NCBI RefSeq assembly: GCF_042263505.1
Contig: NZ_JBHKFI010000002.1
Coordinates: forward strand, 124,001-188,000
Reading direction: 5' to 3'
Source: Bacillus_BE sp042263505
GTDB lineage: Bacteria; Bacillota; Bacilli; Bacillales; Cytobacillaceae
Length of the DNA stretch: 64,000 nt
Part shown: positions 8,516-17,936 of the stretch, piece by piece
Numbering within the stretch: the first letter of the stretch is position 1
How the letters are laid out: each line of letters starts with the position of its first letter
Translations under genes and position numbers: made by a program
Notes under the pieces: model-generated
What the model was told of the DNA's origin: nothing
Database searches by the model: none
Seen by the model: the letters and a program-made list of their open reading frames with translations, nothing else

Positions 8516-10058
8516 CATCTATGAAAAAATCAATGAGCTTTATGACCGGAAACGAGAGGTGGAATTAGGAGGCGGAGATGACCGGATTGATAAGCAACAT
8601 GAAAAGGGAAAATTAACAGCAAGAGAACGGATTGAATTATTAGTAGATCCTGGTACATTTGTTGAGCTCAATCCATTTATTGAGCACCGTTGCAAGGACT
8701 TCGGCTTAGAAAATCAAAAGGGGCCTGGAGACGGAGTTGTTACTGGTTATGGGAAGGTTAATGGAAGACCTATTTACTTATTCTCTCAGGATTTCACGGT
8801 TTTTGGTGGAGCCTTAGGTGAAATGCATGCCAATAAAATTGCCAATGTAATGGATCTTGCAGCCAAAAACGGTGCGCCTTTTGTTGGCTTAAATGATTCT
8901 GGTGGGGCAAGAATTCAAGAAGGCGTTGTTTCATTAGATGGTTACGGGAAGGTTTTTTATCGCAACTCGATTTATTCCGGGGTCATTCCGCAAATTTCCG
9001 TCATCATGGGACCATGTGCTGGCGGAGCAGTGTATTCACCAGCGATCACCGATTTTGTTTTAATGGTGGAAAAAACAAGTCAGATGTTTATCACAGGTCC
9101 AAAGGTTATTGAAACGGTCACTGGTGAAAAGATTTCAGCAGAGGACTTAGGTGGCGCGAAAGTTCATAACTCGATCAGTGGGAATGCCCATTTTCGCGGT
9201 GAATCGGAACAAGAGGTCATTGAACAGGTACGTCATCTATTAAGCTATTTACCACAAAATAATGAAGAAAAGCCACCAACTGTTGAAGTGGATGAGGAAA
9301 GCGATTATCGCCCTGATTTAACCGATGCCATTCCATTTGATGCCATTCGCCCTTATGATGTACGAATTGTCGTTGAACAGGTTGTAGATAAAGGTTCCTT
9401 TATGGAAATTCATCAAGACTTTGCGAAAAATGTTGTCGTCGGTTTAGCTAGAATAAAAGGGGATGTTGTTGGCCTCGTTTGTAATCAACCGAAGTTTATG
9501 GCGGGAGGCCTTGATATCAATTCATCCGATAAGGCATCACGTTTTATTCGTTTTTGTGATTCCTTTAATATTCCGATTATCACGTTTGAGGATGTCACAG
9601 GATTCTTCCCAGGAGTTAAACAAGAGCATGGAGGGATTATTCGTCATGGAGCAAAAATCCTTTATGCCTATTCAGAAGCCACTGTTCCAAAGCTAACGAT
9701 TATTTTAAGAAAGGCTTACGGTGGAGCCTATGTTGCTTTAAATAGTAAATCAATTGGTGCCGATCTTGTCTTTGCATGGCCAAACGCAGAAATTGCAGTT
9801 ATGGGTTCGCAAGGTGCCGCCAATATTATTTTTGCCAGAGAAATTCAGAAAAGTGAAAATCCGGAAGATACAAGGGCACAGAAAATTGACGAGTATCGGG
9901 ATAAGTTCGCGAATCCTTATGTTGCTGCGAGCATGGGAATGGTCGATGATGTTATCGATCCACGCGATACAAGAATCAAAATTATCCAAGCATTAGATAT
10001 GCTGCGCCATAAGAAGGAATCACGTCCAAATAAAAAACATGGAAATATTCCTTTGTAA
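8508..10058 (+). CDS. mmdA: acyl-CoA carboxyltransferase beta subunit (propionyl/methylmalonyl-CoA type)
   Basis: Crotonase-fold carboxyltransferase of the PccB/MmdA family, equivalent to B. subtilis YqjD, moving CO2 between biotin and propionyl-CoA/methylmalonyl-CoA. 516 residues from ATG 8508, with GGGAGAGGGAG upstream; an in-frame ATG at 8433 lies inside mce and is rejected. Oxyanion-hole glycine motifs are visible as NDSGGARIQEG and GPCAGGAVYSPA in the N-half and KAYGGAYVA in the C-half. No biotin carboxylase or biotin carrier gene is nearby, so partners must be encoded elsewhere. With mce, mutB and meaB it forms a propionyl-CoA to succinyl-CoA route. Confidence 0.93.
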   Translation: MIDIYEKINELYDRKREVELGGGDDRIDKQHEKGKLTARERIELLVDPGTFVELNPFIEHRCKDFGLENQKGPGDGVVTGYGKVNGRPIYLFSQDFTVFGGALGEMHANKIANVMDLAAKNGAPFVGLNDSGGARIQEGVVSLDGYGKVFYRNSIYSGVIPQISVIMGPCAGGAVYSPAITDFVLMVEKTSQMFITGPKVIETVTGEKISAEDLGGAKVHNSISGNAHFRGESEQEVIEQVRHLLSYLPQNNEEKPPTVEVDEESDYRPDLTDAIPFDAIRPYDVRIVVEQVVDKGSFMEIHQDFAKNVVVGLARIKGDVVGLVCNQPKFMAGGLDINSSDKASRFIRFCDSFNIPIITFEDVTGFFPGVKQEHGGIIRHGAKILYAYSEATVPKLTIILRKAYGGAYVALNSKSIGADLVFAWPNAEIAVMGSQGAANIIFAREIQKSENPEDTRAQKIDEYRDKFANPYVAASMGMVDDVIDPRDTRIKIIQALDMLRHKKESRPNKKHGNIPL

Positions 10059-10322
10059 TTAGATGGAAGAGGGGGAAGTTGATTCTCCCTCTGATTATTT
10101 AACACTATTTCTATTTTCTAAAAAGAAGACCTTCAGTAATTCTTTATGCTCCTCATCAGTTATTCTTTCTGCATCGAACTTTCAAACTTTGAGTTTTAAC
10201 GAAATTCACATTATTCAAATGCTATTTTACTGGCCTAAGCTGGATCTGACAATATGTTTGCGATTCATGTTCTATTAAAGGTATACTAAAATAGGGAAAA
10301 TACATATGGAGGTTAGGCATTT
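10059..10322. other. intergenic region without a recognised gene
   Basis: 264 bases between mmdA and the peptidase gene. A 71-codon open frame at 10063-10278 has no good ribosome site and no recognisable content. Only the GGAGGTTAGGCATTT site for the next gene is clear. Confidence 0.6.
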
Positions 10323-11444
10323 ATGATTAATCAAGAGAGATTGTTAAATGAATTTCTTGAACTTGTGCAAATTGATTCAGAAACTAAATATGAATCTGAA
10401 ATTGCAAAGGTGTTAAAACAAAAATTTTCCGATTTAGGAGTTCATGTTTTTCAAGACGATACGACTGCCCAAACTGGACATGGGGCGGGAAATTTAATCT
10501 GTACTTTAGAGGCAACAAAAGATGGAGTAGATCCTATTTATTTTACCTCACACATGGATACAGTTGTACCTGGTAAAGGTGTTAAACCATCTATTAAAGA
10601 CGGTTATGTGGTGACAGATGGAACAACTATTTTGGGTGCGGATGATAAAGCGGGACTTGCCGTAATGCTTGAAATTGTCCGAGTATTGAAAGAACAAAAT
10701 ATTCCTCATGGAAAAATCGAATTTGTCATTACGGTTGGGGAAGAATCCGGACTAGTCGGTGCAAAGGTTCTTGATTCTAGCAAAATTACAGCGAAGTACG
10801 GTTATGCGGTTGACAGCGATGGACTAGTAGGAAATATCGTGGTTGCCGCTCCTACACAAGCTAAAGTGAAAGCTGTTATCTATGGAAAAACAGCTCATGC
10901 AGGTGTTGCACCGGAAAAAGGCGTTTCTGCTATTACGATTGCTGCAAAAGCGATTGCGAAGATGCCATTGGGACGTATTGATGAAGAAACAACTGCTAAT
11001 ATCGGCCGCTTTGAAGGCGGTTCACAAACTAATATTGTATGCGATCGTGTCGATATTCTCGCTGAAGCTCGTTCCCTAATAAATGAAAAAATGGAAGAAC
11101 AAGTACGCAAAATGAAAGAGGCTTTTGAAAGTGCCGCAAATGATATGGGAGGAAAAGCTGAGGTAGAGGTTGAAGTCATGTACCCAGGCTTTAAGTATGG
11201 CGCCGAAGACCATGTTGTTGAAGTGGCACGTAAAGCGGCCGTGAAAATTGGCCGAAGCTGTGAACTTTTGAATAGCGGTGGAGGTAGTGATGCAAATGTC
11301 ATCGCTGGATTTAACATTCCAACTGTTAACCTTGCTGTGGGATATGAAGAAATACATACAACTAATGAACGTATGCCAGTGGAAGAACTTTATAAGCTAG
11401 CAGAAATGGTTATTGCCATTGTTGAAGAGGTTACTGCTTCATAA
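10323..11444 (+). CDS. M20/M25 family metallopeptidase (tripeptidase T-like, YqjE family)
   Basis: Cytoplasmic di-zinc aminopeptidase of the PepT-like group, equivalent to B. subtilis YqjE. Metal and catalytic residues are visible in order: His77-x-Asp79 (SHMDT), bridging Asp107 (GADDKAG), the Glu pair at 140-141 (GEESG), Asp in VDSDG and the C-terminal His of HTTNE. A dimerisation domain occupies roughly residues 180-290. Length 373 residues is normal. GGAGGTTAGGCATTT precedes the ATG. The substrate is probably short peptides, not proven from sequence. Confidence 0.92.
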   Translation: MINQERLLNEFLELVQIDSETKYESEIAKVLKQKFSDLGVHVFQDDTTAQTGHGAGNLICTLEATKDGVDPIYFTSHMDTVVPGKGVKPSIKDGYVVTDGTTILGADDKAGLAVMLEIVRVLKEQNIPHGKIEFVITVGEESGLVGAKVLDSSKITAKYGYAVDSDGLVGNIVVAAPTQAKVKAVIYGKTAHAGVAPEKGVSAITIAAKAIAKMPLGRIDEETTANIGRFEGGSQTNIVCDRVDILAEARSLINEKMEEQVRKMKEAFESAANDMGGKAEVEVEVMYPGFKYGAEDHVVEVARKAAVKIGRSCELLNSGGGSDANVIAGFNIPTVNLAVGYEEIHTTNERMPVEELYKLAEMVIAIVEEVTAS

Positions 11445-11464
11445 TTTTTTGCTATTGCTAAAAT

Positions 11465-11496
11465 GGAGGACCGGACCTTCATGGTTCTCCTTTTTT
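11465..11496 (+). terminator. intrinsic terminator after the peptidase gene
   Basis: GGAGGACC pairs with GGTTCTCC (one G-U), followed by TTTTTT. Repeat R1 copy 1 starts at its T-tract. Confidence 0.75.
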
Positions 11497-11652
11497 ATCC
11501 CACTCTTAACGGACAGTAAGACTCCCACTTCAAGATTCTGAGAATACAAAGAAGATAAGTGGGAGATCAACTGTCCGTAAAGGTCCGATAAGTTCAACTA
11601 ACCATCAGTGGGGGATGAATGAAAACCCCCACTGATGGAAGTTTCACTTTAT
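11497..11652 (+). repeat. modular structured repeat R1, copy 1 (shortest form)
   Basis: 156 bp sharing near-identical blocks with 51737-52060 and 56125-56335. The predicted fold has a P1 helix CGGACAGT/ACTGTCCG enclosing a P2 helix TCCCACTT/AAGTGGGA and an inner ATTC-TGA-GAAT hairpin; a 3' helix P4 CCATCAGTGGGG/CCCCACTGATGG; and a conserved tail TTTCACTTTA. This copy lacks the inserted peripheral stem-loops of the other two. No coding capacity. Confidence 0.9.
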
Positions 11653-11708
11653 TGAAATGCTAGGTTTTAAGAAAATTTTTCAGTGAATCGAAGTCAGGAG
11701 GATGAAAC

Positions 11709-12176
11709 ATGACTGATTCCAATAAGGTTGTAGTCTTTCAAGTAAGGAATGAGGAATATGCGGTTCCCATTCAATTTGTCATGTCTATTGAAAAACTAGA
11801 GGGAGTAACCCCAATTCCTCATTTGCCAAGCTATGTTCGAGGAATTGTCAAGGTAAGAGGGGAACTCATTCCTGTCATTGATATAGAGCAAATTTTTTAT
11901 AACCATTCTCTTCCAATGGATGAAACCGTGAGGATAATTATACTGCAAACCGAAATGCTTTCTATAGGGATTCTTGTCCAAGAAGCAAAAGAAATTCTCG
12001 ATATTCCAGAAGAAAATATCAAACAAGTGGGACTAGTTGCTTATCAAAAAACAAGCTATTTTACAGGCGTGGCCAATTTAGAATCGAGATTAATTACCAT
12101 TGTCGATCCGACCATTCTTGTTCAGTCCTTAGAGGGAATTAAAGAAATTCAAGAGTTTATGATGAAACAAGTATAG
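11709..12176 (+). CDS. CheW-like chemotaxis coupling protein, orphan
   Basis: 155 residues forming a single CheW domain: VVFQVRNEEYAVPI at the start, IPHLPSYVRGIVKVRGELIPVIDI in the middle (the RGxxxPVIDL-type signature), and VGIL-type strand and ITIVDPTIL at the end. CheW proteins link receptors to the CheA kinase. No cheA, receptor or flagellar genes are near; neighbours are a peptidase and DNA polymerase IV. AGGAGG precedes ATG 11709 and a terminator follows, so it is a monocistronic unit. Whether it serves chemotaxis or another receptor system cannot be told here. Confidence 0.88.
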   Translation: MTDSNKVVVFQVRNEEYAVPIQFVMSIEKLEGVTPIPHLPSYVRGIVKVRGELIPVIDIEQIFYNHSLPMDETVRIIILQTEMLSIGILVQEAKEILDIPEENIKQVGLVAYQKTSYFTGVANLESRLITIVDPTILVQSLEGIKEIQEFMMKQV

Positions 12177-12185
12177 TTTATTTTC

Positions 12186-12218
12186 ACAGCTACTTAATGT
12201 GGTAGCTGTTTTTCTTTT
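12186..12218 (+). terminator. intrinsic terminator after cheW-like gene
   Basis: ACAGCTAC (12186-12193) pairs with GTAGCTGT (12202-12209), followed by TTTTCTTTT. Confidence 0.85.
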
Positions 12219-12296
12219 GAGAAGCTTAAGGCTCGGTGGGAAGTTCTTTTCGAAGATGGTAAAATAGGGTTGAATTTGTTTTAGGGAAGTGTCGAC

Positions 12297-13574
12297 ATGA
12301 AGGAAATGTATCCAAAGAACGGCAAGGTAATTTTACATGTTGATATGAATAGCTTTTATGCTTCCGTCGAAATGGCTTATGACCCATCACTGAAGGGGAA
12401 ACCATTAGCAATAGCGGGAGATGCTTCAGAGAGACGGGGAATTATTGTCACAAGCAGCTATGAAGCACGAAGGAAAGGTGTTAAAACTACCATGCCTTTA
12501 TGGCAGGCTAAAAAGCTATGTCCGAATCTTATTGTCATGAAGCCGAACTTTGAGCGTTATCGTGCTGCTTCTCTAGGGATGTTTGAAATTTTAGGAGAGT
12601 ATAGTAAGCTGGTGGAGCCTGTATCAATAGATGAAGGATATATGGATATAACAGATAGCTTTGAATTAGGCGCTCCTCTCGAAATCGCCACATCCATCCA
12701 AAACCAAATTTTAAATCAGCTTGATCTGCCTTGCAGTATTGGAATTGCCCCCAATAAATTTTTGGCGAAAATGGCCTCAAATATGAAAAAACCGATGGGG
12801 ATAACGGTGTTACGAAAACGGGATATCCCGCCTATTTTATGGCCCATGGATATTGAAGAAATGCATGGTGTTGGGAAAAAGACAGCGGAAAAACTAAGAA
12901 AAATCAATATCCTAACGATTGGTGACCTCGCCCATTCCCAGGGAATTTTGTTAAAATCCATTCTTGGAATTAATGGGATTCGTTTAAGAGAAAGAGCAAA
13001 TGGTATCGATCATAGACGGGTTGATCCAGAATCCGTTTCGGATTTTAAAAGTATAGGAAATTCAACTACATTGCCAAGAGATACCACAAATCAGCAGGAG
13101 CTATTTCAAGTATTAAATAAGCTAGCGGAAAAGGTAGCTGTCCGCTTAAAAAGAAAGCAAGTATTTGCGACAGCATTAAATGTCATGATTCGTTATAAAG
13201 ATCGAACAACCTACACAAGAGGAAGAAAGCTGAATAATCCTGTTCATACCCAAGAAGAGATTTTTGCAATCGCTAAAGAGATTTTTTTAAAGCATTGGAA
13301 TGGGGATCCGATTCGTCTTCTTGGCATTACAGGAAATGATTTAATGGAAGAAAATCAAGTAGTCAAGCAACTGGATTTATTTTCCTATGAAAAGGATGCC
13401 AAACAAGAGCCTTTAATTCAGACGGTAGCTAAGCTGAAAGAAAAATTTGGCGATAGCATCATCGAAAATGCTAGCAACCTGAAACCTCGCCAAAAACAAG
13501 ACAATGTAGGGACAGATACGAGCTTCAACAAAGATTTTCTTCATTCCTATTTAACGGAAGAAAAAGATTCTTAA
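12297..13574 (+). CDS. dinB: DNA polymerase IV (Y-family, DinB/PolY1)
   Basis: Error-prone translesion polymerase. Catalytic acidic residues are visible at Asp16 (HVDMNSFYASVE) and Asp112-Glu113 (SIDEGYMD). HhH motif region MHGVGKKTAEKL and a little-finger domain follow. A beta-clamp binding motif QLDLF lies near residue 358. The 425-residue length matches YqjH of B. subtilis, including a charged tail after the clamp motif. AGGGAAGTG precedes ATG 12297. I see no LexA box upstream, in contrast to polYB at 22918, which fits the known difference between the two B. subtilis enzymes. Confidence 0.95.
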   Translation: MKEMYPKNGKVILHVDMNSFYASVEMAYDPSLKGKPLAIAGDASERRGIIVTSSYEARRKGVKTTMPLWQAKKLCPNLIVMKPNFERYRAASLGMFEILGEYSKLVEPVSIDEGYMDITDSFELGAPLEIATSIQNQILNQLDLPCSIGIAPNKFLAKMASNMKKPMGITVLRKRDIPPILWPMDIEEMHGVGKKTAEKLRKINILTIGDLAHSQGILLKSILGINGIRLRERANGIDHRRVDPESVSDFKSIGNSTTLPRDTTNQQELFQVLNKLAEKVAVRLKRKQVFATALNVMIRYKDRTTYTRGRKLNNPVHTQEEIFAIAKEIFLKHWNGDPIRLLGITGNDLMEENQVVKQLDLFSYEKDAKQEPLIQTVAKLKEKFGDSIIENASNLKPRQKQDNVGTDTSFNKDFLHSYLTEEKDS

Positions 13575-13629
13575 TTACTGGTTTTAATTCCAGCACTATT
13601 TTGAAACAATAAAGTTAAGGTTTGATTAG

Positions 13630-13658
13630 TTGCAACAATAAATGAAACTTGTTAAAGT
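13630..13658 (+). promoter_or_regulatory. candidate sigma-A promoter of gndA
   Basis: TTGCAA (13630-13635), 17-bp spacer, TAAAGT (13653-13658), about 50 bases before the gndA start. Confidence 0.5.
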
Positions 13659-13711
13659 ATAGTGGATTCAGCTTAAGATTGGCTATATCAGGTTAGAAGG
13701 GAAGTAAAAGT

Positions 13712-15121
13712 ATGAGTAAACAACAAATTGGTGTTATCGGTTTAGCAGTAATGGGGAAAAATTTAGCTTTGAATATTGAATCAAGAGGATACACGGTTTC
13801 CGTCTACAATCGTTCAAGCGAAAAAACAGACGAAATGTTGAAAGAAACTGAAGGAAAAAATATTGTAGGGACATATTCAATCGAAGAGTTTGTCAATTCT
13901 CTAGACAAGCCTCGCAAAATTATGCTGATGGTAAAAGCAGGTGCTCCAACAGATGCAACCATTGAACAATTAAAACCTTATTTAGAAAAAGGCGATATTC
14001 TGATTGATGGTGGTAATACTTATTTTCAAGACACCCGCAGACGTAATCAAGAATTAAGTGAAATGGGAATTCATTTTATCGGAACAGGTGTTTCAGGTGG
14101 AGAAGAAGGCGCACTACGCGGACCATCTATTATGCCAGGAGGTCAAAAGGAAGCCTTTGATTTAGTAGCACCAATCTTTAAGGATATCTCTGCAAAAGTA
14201 AATGGGGAACCTTGTACAACTTATATTGGACCAGATGGAGCAGGTCATTATGTCAAAATGGTTCATAATGGCATTGAGTATGGAGATATGCAATTAATTT
14301 CTGAATCCTACTTTTTATTAAAACAAGTTCTTGGCTTAAGTGCTGAGGAATTCCATCAAGTGTTCTCCGAATGGAATAAGGGAGAGCTTGATAGCTATTT
14401 AATCGAGATTACAGCTGATATTTTCACAAAAATGGACGATGATACAGGTAAGCCTCTTGTTGATATGATTTTAGATACTGCCGGTCAAAAGGGAACAGGC
14501 AAATGGACAAGCCAAAGTGCACTTGATTTAGGTGTTCCTCTTCCAATTATTACGGAATCTGTATTTGCCCGCTTTATTTCTGCGATGAAAAATGAACGTG
14601 TGGCAGCAAGCAAAATTCTCAGCGGTCCGGAAAAACAAAGCTTTAGCGGTGATCGTGAAGCCTTTATCGAATCCGTTCGTAAGGCTTTATATATGAGTAA
14701 AATTTGTTCCTATGCTCAAGGGTTTGCCCAAATGAGAGCGGCATCCGAAGAATTTGGCTGGGATCTTCGTTATGGAGAGATTGCGATGATTTTCCGTGGA
14801 GGCTGTATCATTCGCGCACAATTCCTGCAAAAAATTAAAGATGCTTATGATCGCGATGCGAAGCTTGCGAATTTGCTACTTGACCCTTACTTTAAGGAAA
14901 TTGTGGAAAGCTATCAACATGCATTGCGCGATATTATTGCATTGGCAGTGCAAAATGGAATTCCAGTTCCATGCTTCTCAGCTGCCTTATCTTACTACGA
15001 CAGCTATCGTACCGAAACATTACCTGCCAATCTCCTGCAAGCTCAACGTGATTATTTTGGTGCACACACATATCAAAGAACGGATAAAGAAGGAATTTTT
15101 CATACGAATTGGTTGGATTAA
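13712..15121 (+). CDS. gndA: 6-phosphogluconate dehydrogenase, decarboxylating
   Basis: Oxidative pentose phosphate pathway enzyme that makes ribulose 5-phosphate, CO2 and NADPH. An N-terminal Rossmann motif GLAVMGKNLALNI is followed by the substrate-binding GGEEGALRGPSIMPGG and the catalytic region KMVHNGIEYGDMQLI. The all-helical C-terminal domain ends with the family's RTDKEG tail. 469 residues is the standard length. AGAAGGGAAG precedes ATG 13712. It converges with zwf, the first enzyme of the same pathway, at a shared terminator; both genes are therefore adjacent but not co-transcribed. Confidence 0.97.
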   Translation: MSKQQIGVIGLAVMGKNLALNIESRGYTVSVYNRSSEKTDEMLKETEGKNIVGTYSIEEFVNSLDKPRKIMLMVKAGAPTDATIEQLKPYLEKGDILIDGGNTYFQDTRRRNQELSEMGIHFIGTGVSGGEEGALRGPSIMPGGQKEAFDLVAPIFKDISAKVNGEPCTTYIGPDGAGHYVKMVHNGIEYGDMQLISESYFLLKQVLGLSAEEFHQVFSEWNKGELDSYLIEITADIFTKMDDDTGKPLVDMILDTAGQKGTGKWTSQSALDLGVPLPIITESVFARFISAMKNERVAASKILSGPEKQSFSGDREAFIESVRKALYMSKICSYAQGFAQMRAASEEFGWDLRYGEIAMIFRGGCIIRAQFLQKIKDAYDRDAKLANLLLDPYFKEIVESYQHALRDIIALAVQNGIPVPCFSAALSYYDSYRTETLPANLLQAQRDYFGAHTYQRTDKEGIFHTNWLD

Positions 15122-15140
15122 AAGGAAAAGGATAATAAAC

Positions 15141-15187
15141 AAAACAAAGCCGCGTACATTTTATTTGTACACGGCTTTGTTTTGTTT
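15141..15187. terminator. bidirectional terminator between gndA and zwf
   Basis: ACAAAGCCGCGTACA (15144-15158) pairs with TGTACACGGCTTTGT (15166-15180) with one mismatch; A-rich left flank and T-rich right flank serve both converging genes. Confidence 0.92.
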
Positions 15188-15195
15188 GAAGAAAA

Positions 15196-16698
15196 TTAAC
15201 ATGTCTCAACTTCTAAATCAGCCATAGGCCACCAGAAGAATCCGTCTTTTTCAAGTAGCTCATCAGCGGCTTTCGGTCCTTTTGAACCTGCTGGATAGTT
15301 CGGGAAGTTTTCTTCCTTTGTATTTTCCCATACTGCAGATATTTTATCGACAAAACTCCAAGAAAGAGCAACCTCATCCCAATGGGTAAAATTGGTTGCA
15401 TCTCCATGCATGCAATCATCGAGTAATTTTTCATAGGCTTCAGGTGTATTCAGCCCATTAATTCCTTTGTTTGCAAAGTTTAGCTTAATCGGTGTGGCAT
15501 TTAAGCTTTGCCCTGCCTTTTTGGCGTTAAGGTGAAGCGTGATCCCTTCCTCCGGTTGAATATGAATGACAAGTAAATTTGGTTGTAACGCTTGCTCTGT
15601 TTGATAATAGAGGTTCATCGGAATATCTTTAAACTGGATGACAATTTTTGTTGATTTGGTGCTTAGTCTTTTCCCTGTGCGAATATAAAATGGTACACCC
15701 GCCCAGCGGAAGTTATCAATCATAAGCTTTCCGGCGACATAAGTTTCCGTATTTGACCTAGGATCGACCATTTGTTCTTCACGATAGCCAAGTAATGTTT
15801 TCCCGTTTAAATCTCCTGCTCCATACTGTCCTCTGATAAAATATTCATTCACTTTATTTCCTTCAATTGGTCGTAAGGCTTTTAGCACTCTTCCCTTTTC
15901 CGAACGAATTTCATCTGTTGTTAATTTAATAGGCGGTTCCATCGCAAGTAATGCCACCATTTGAAACATATGATTTTGCACCATATCTCTTAAAGCACCG
16001 CTCTTTTCATAATAGCGACCGCGTTCCTCTACTCCAAGTGTTTCACTTGATGTAACTTGAATATTAGAAATGTAGCGGTTATTCCATAAAGGTTCAAAGA
16101 GGGCATTTGCAAAGCGGATTACTTCAATATTTTGGACCATTTCTTTCCCTAGATAATGATCAATGCGATAAATTTCATTTTCGGAAAATGCTTTGCGAAT
16201 TTGTTTATTTAAGGCTTTGGCTGATTCTAAATCATGACCAAATGGTTTTTCAATTACAAGCCGTTTAAAGCCATCTACCATCGTTAGTCCATCTTCTTTT
16301 AAATGAATCGCAATGGTTCCAAAAAATTCAGGCGCCATCGCTAAATAAAAGATTCGATTACCATCTAACTGATAATGGGAATCTAGATCCTCTGCCATTT
16401 TCTTTAGGCTAGCATAAGAAGCTGAATCCGTCACATCATGTGAATGGTAATAAAAATGTGTCGCAAATTCATCAACAAGAGCTTGCTCTTGTGCAGATGA
16501 TTGAACGGAATTTTTAATATTTTGTTGGAACTGCTCATTGGACAGAGGTCTTCTAGCAACACCAATTACTGCAAATTTTTCTGATAAATTCCCTTTTTCA
16601 AATAAGCGGTAAAGAGAAGGGAATAATTTTCGATTAGCTAAATCACCAGTTGCTCCAAAGATTATGATTAATGCAGATGGTTTTTCATTTGTATTCAT
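15196..16698 (-). CDS. zwf: glucose-6-phosphate 1-dehydrogenase
   Basis: Oxidises glucose 6-phosphate to 6-phosphogluconolactone with NADP+. The N-terminal coenzyme motif GATGDLANRKLFPSLY and the substrate-site signature RIDHYLGKEMVQN (with the catalytic His region) are intact, as is VIEKPFGHD. 500 residues is a usual length. The minus-strand ATG at 16698 is preceded by GAAGAGAGG. It is divergent from rnz and converges with gndA, giving the order gndA-zwf-rnz seen in B. subtilis. Confidence 0.97.
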   Translation of the reverse strand: MNTNEKPSALIIIFGATGDLANRKLFPSLYRLFEKGNLSEKFAVIGVARRPLSNEQFQQNIKNSVQSSAQEQALVDEFATHFYYHSHDVTDSASYASLKKMAEDLDSHYQLDGNRIFYLAMAPEFFGTIAIHLKEDGLTMVDGFKRLVIEKPFGHDLESAKALNKQIRKAFSENEIYRIDHYLGKEMVQNIEVIRFANALFEPLWNNRYISNIQVTSSETLGVEERGRYYEKSGALRDMVQNHMFQMVALLAMEPPIKLTTDEIRSEKGRVLKALRPIEGNKVNEYFIRGQYGAGDLNGKTLLGYREEQMVDPRSNTETYVAGKLMIDNFRWAGVPFYIRTGKRLSTKSTKIVIQFKDIPMNLYYQTEQALQPNLLVIHIQPEEGITLHLNAKKAGQSLNATPIKLNFANKGINGLNTPEAYEKLLDDCMHGDATNFTHWDEVALSWSFVDKISAVWENTKEENFPNYPAGSKGPKAADELLEKDGFFWWPMADLEVETC

Positions 16699-16998
16699 TA
16701 TTTTTTAACCTCTCTTCAATTAGAAATTGATATGTACAATCTTGAAATGTTTTTTCAAAATAATAGTCTTTACAAGTATAAAATTTTATCGATTATCGCG
16801 AAAATAAGCAACAATTATGCAATCAATAAACACTCTTTTTATTTTTTTCAAATTTCAATGAACTATCCATTCGATTTTTATCCTTCATTTTATTATGTGA
16901 ATTTTCATGAATATGTTATAGTAAAGGTCAGAATAGCATGGTTCGGAATCAATGCCAAGTTTTTTAGTGAGCGTTGTTTGTTGGAAAGGAGTTTTTGT

Positions 16999-17934
16999 AT
17001 GGAGGTTTTTTTCTTAGGGACGGGAGCCGGAGTACCTGCCAAACTAAGAAATGTAACGGCGATTGCCTTAAAGCTTCTTGATGAACGAGGGTCAGTCTGG
17101 TTGTTTGATTGCGGAGAAGCGACACAGCATCAAATTTTAAAAACATCGATTAAGCCGAGAAGAATTGAGAAAATATTTATCACCCATTTACATGGTGATC
17201 ACCTTTATGGATTGCCAGGCTTACTTGCGAGTCGTTCCTTTCAAGGGGGAGAAACGGAAGTAACGGTTTATGGACCAAAGGGACTGAAGGACTATATCGA
17301 GGTTAGTCTTTCTGTAAGTCAAACGTATTTAAAATACCCTCTAAAGGTTGCGGAGATTGAAGAAGGGATTATTTTTGAGGATGATCACTTCTCTGTAGAA
17401 GCAAGAGAACTTGATCACGGAGTTCGCTCCTATGGATATCGGATTGTGGAAAAGGATTTACCGGGTGCACTTCTTGCTGATCAATTAAAGGAGCTGGGGA
17501 TTAAACCAGGTCCTATTTATAAAAAAATAAAAAATGGTGAAAATATCACGCTCGAAAATGGGGAGGTTCTCGATGCCACCCAATTTATTGGTCCAAAACA
17601 AAAGGGGCGTGTTGTGACGATTCTGGGAGATACAAGAATTTGTGATGCTGCCTTTACTCTTGCAAGGAATGCGGATCTTTTAATCCATGAGGCAACTTTT
17701 TCAAAAGAAGAAGAGGAACTTGCCTATGATTATTTCCATTCAACGACTGTCCAGGCTGCAGAAGTTGCCTTACAATCGGGTGTTAAGCAGTTGTGTATTA
17801 CCCATATTAGCTCCAGGTATGATCGCCATTCATGGCAGATGCTTGTTGAGGAGGCACAGGAGGTATTTCCTCAAGCCGTCATTGCTGAGGATTTTAAAGA
17901 AATTTTGATTTCATTGCCACAAACGGATATATAA
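16999..17934 (+). CDS. rnz: ribonuclease Z (tRNA 3' endonuclease)
   Basis: Metallo-beta-lactamase-fold endonuclease that trims the 3' trailer of tRNA precursors lacking encoded CCA. The zinc motif THLHGDHLYG places His63, His65, Asp67 and His68; later ligands lie in ELDHGVRSYG, ILGDTRIC and THISSRY. Start at ATG 16999 behind AAAGGAG gives 311 residues and the family N-terminus MEVFFLGTGAGVP; the open frame upstream is AT-rich and not coding. It is divergent from zwf and shares a perfect palindromic terminator with namA. Confidence 0.95.
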   Translation: MEVFFLGTGAGVPAKLRNVTAIALKLLDERGSVWLFDCGEATQHQILKTSIKPRRIEKIFITHLHGDHLYGLPGLLASRSFQGGETEVTVYGPKGLKDYIEVSLSVSQTYLKYPLKVAEIEEGIIFEDDHFSVEARELDHGVRSYGYRIVEKDLPGALLADQLKELGIKPGPIYKKIKNGENITLENGEVLDATQFIGPKQKGRVVTILGDTRICDAAFTLARNADLLIHEATFSKEEEELAYDYFHSTTVQAAEVALQSGVKQLCITHISSRYDRHSWQMLVEEAQEVFPQAVIAEDFKEILISLPQTDI

Positions 17935-17936
17935 GA

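Noticed and set aside
10895..11317. 140-codon minus-strand ORF inside the M20 peptidase gene
   Set aside because: Antisense shadow; no ribosome site and the + strand frame has all catalytic motifs.
16732..16998. N-terminal extension of rnz
   Set aside because: AT-rich non-coding composition; ATG 16999 follows AAAGGAG and begins the standard RNase Z sequence.
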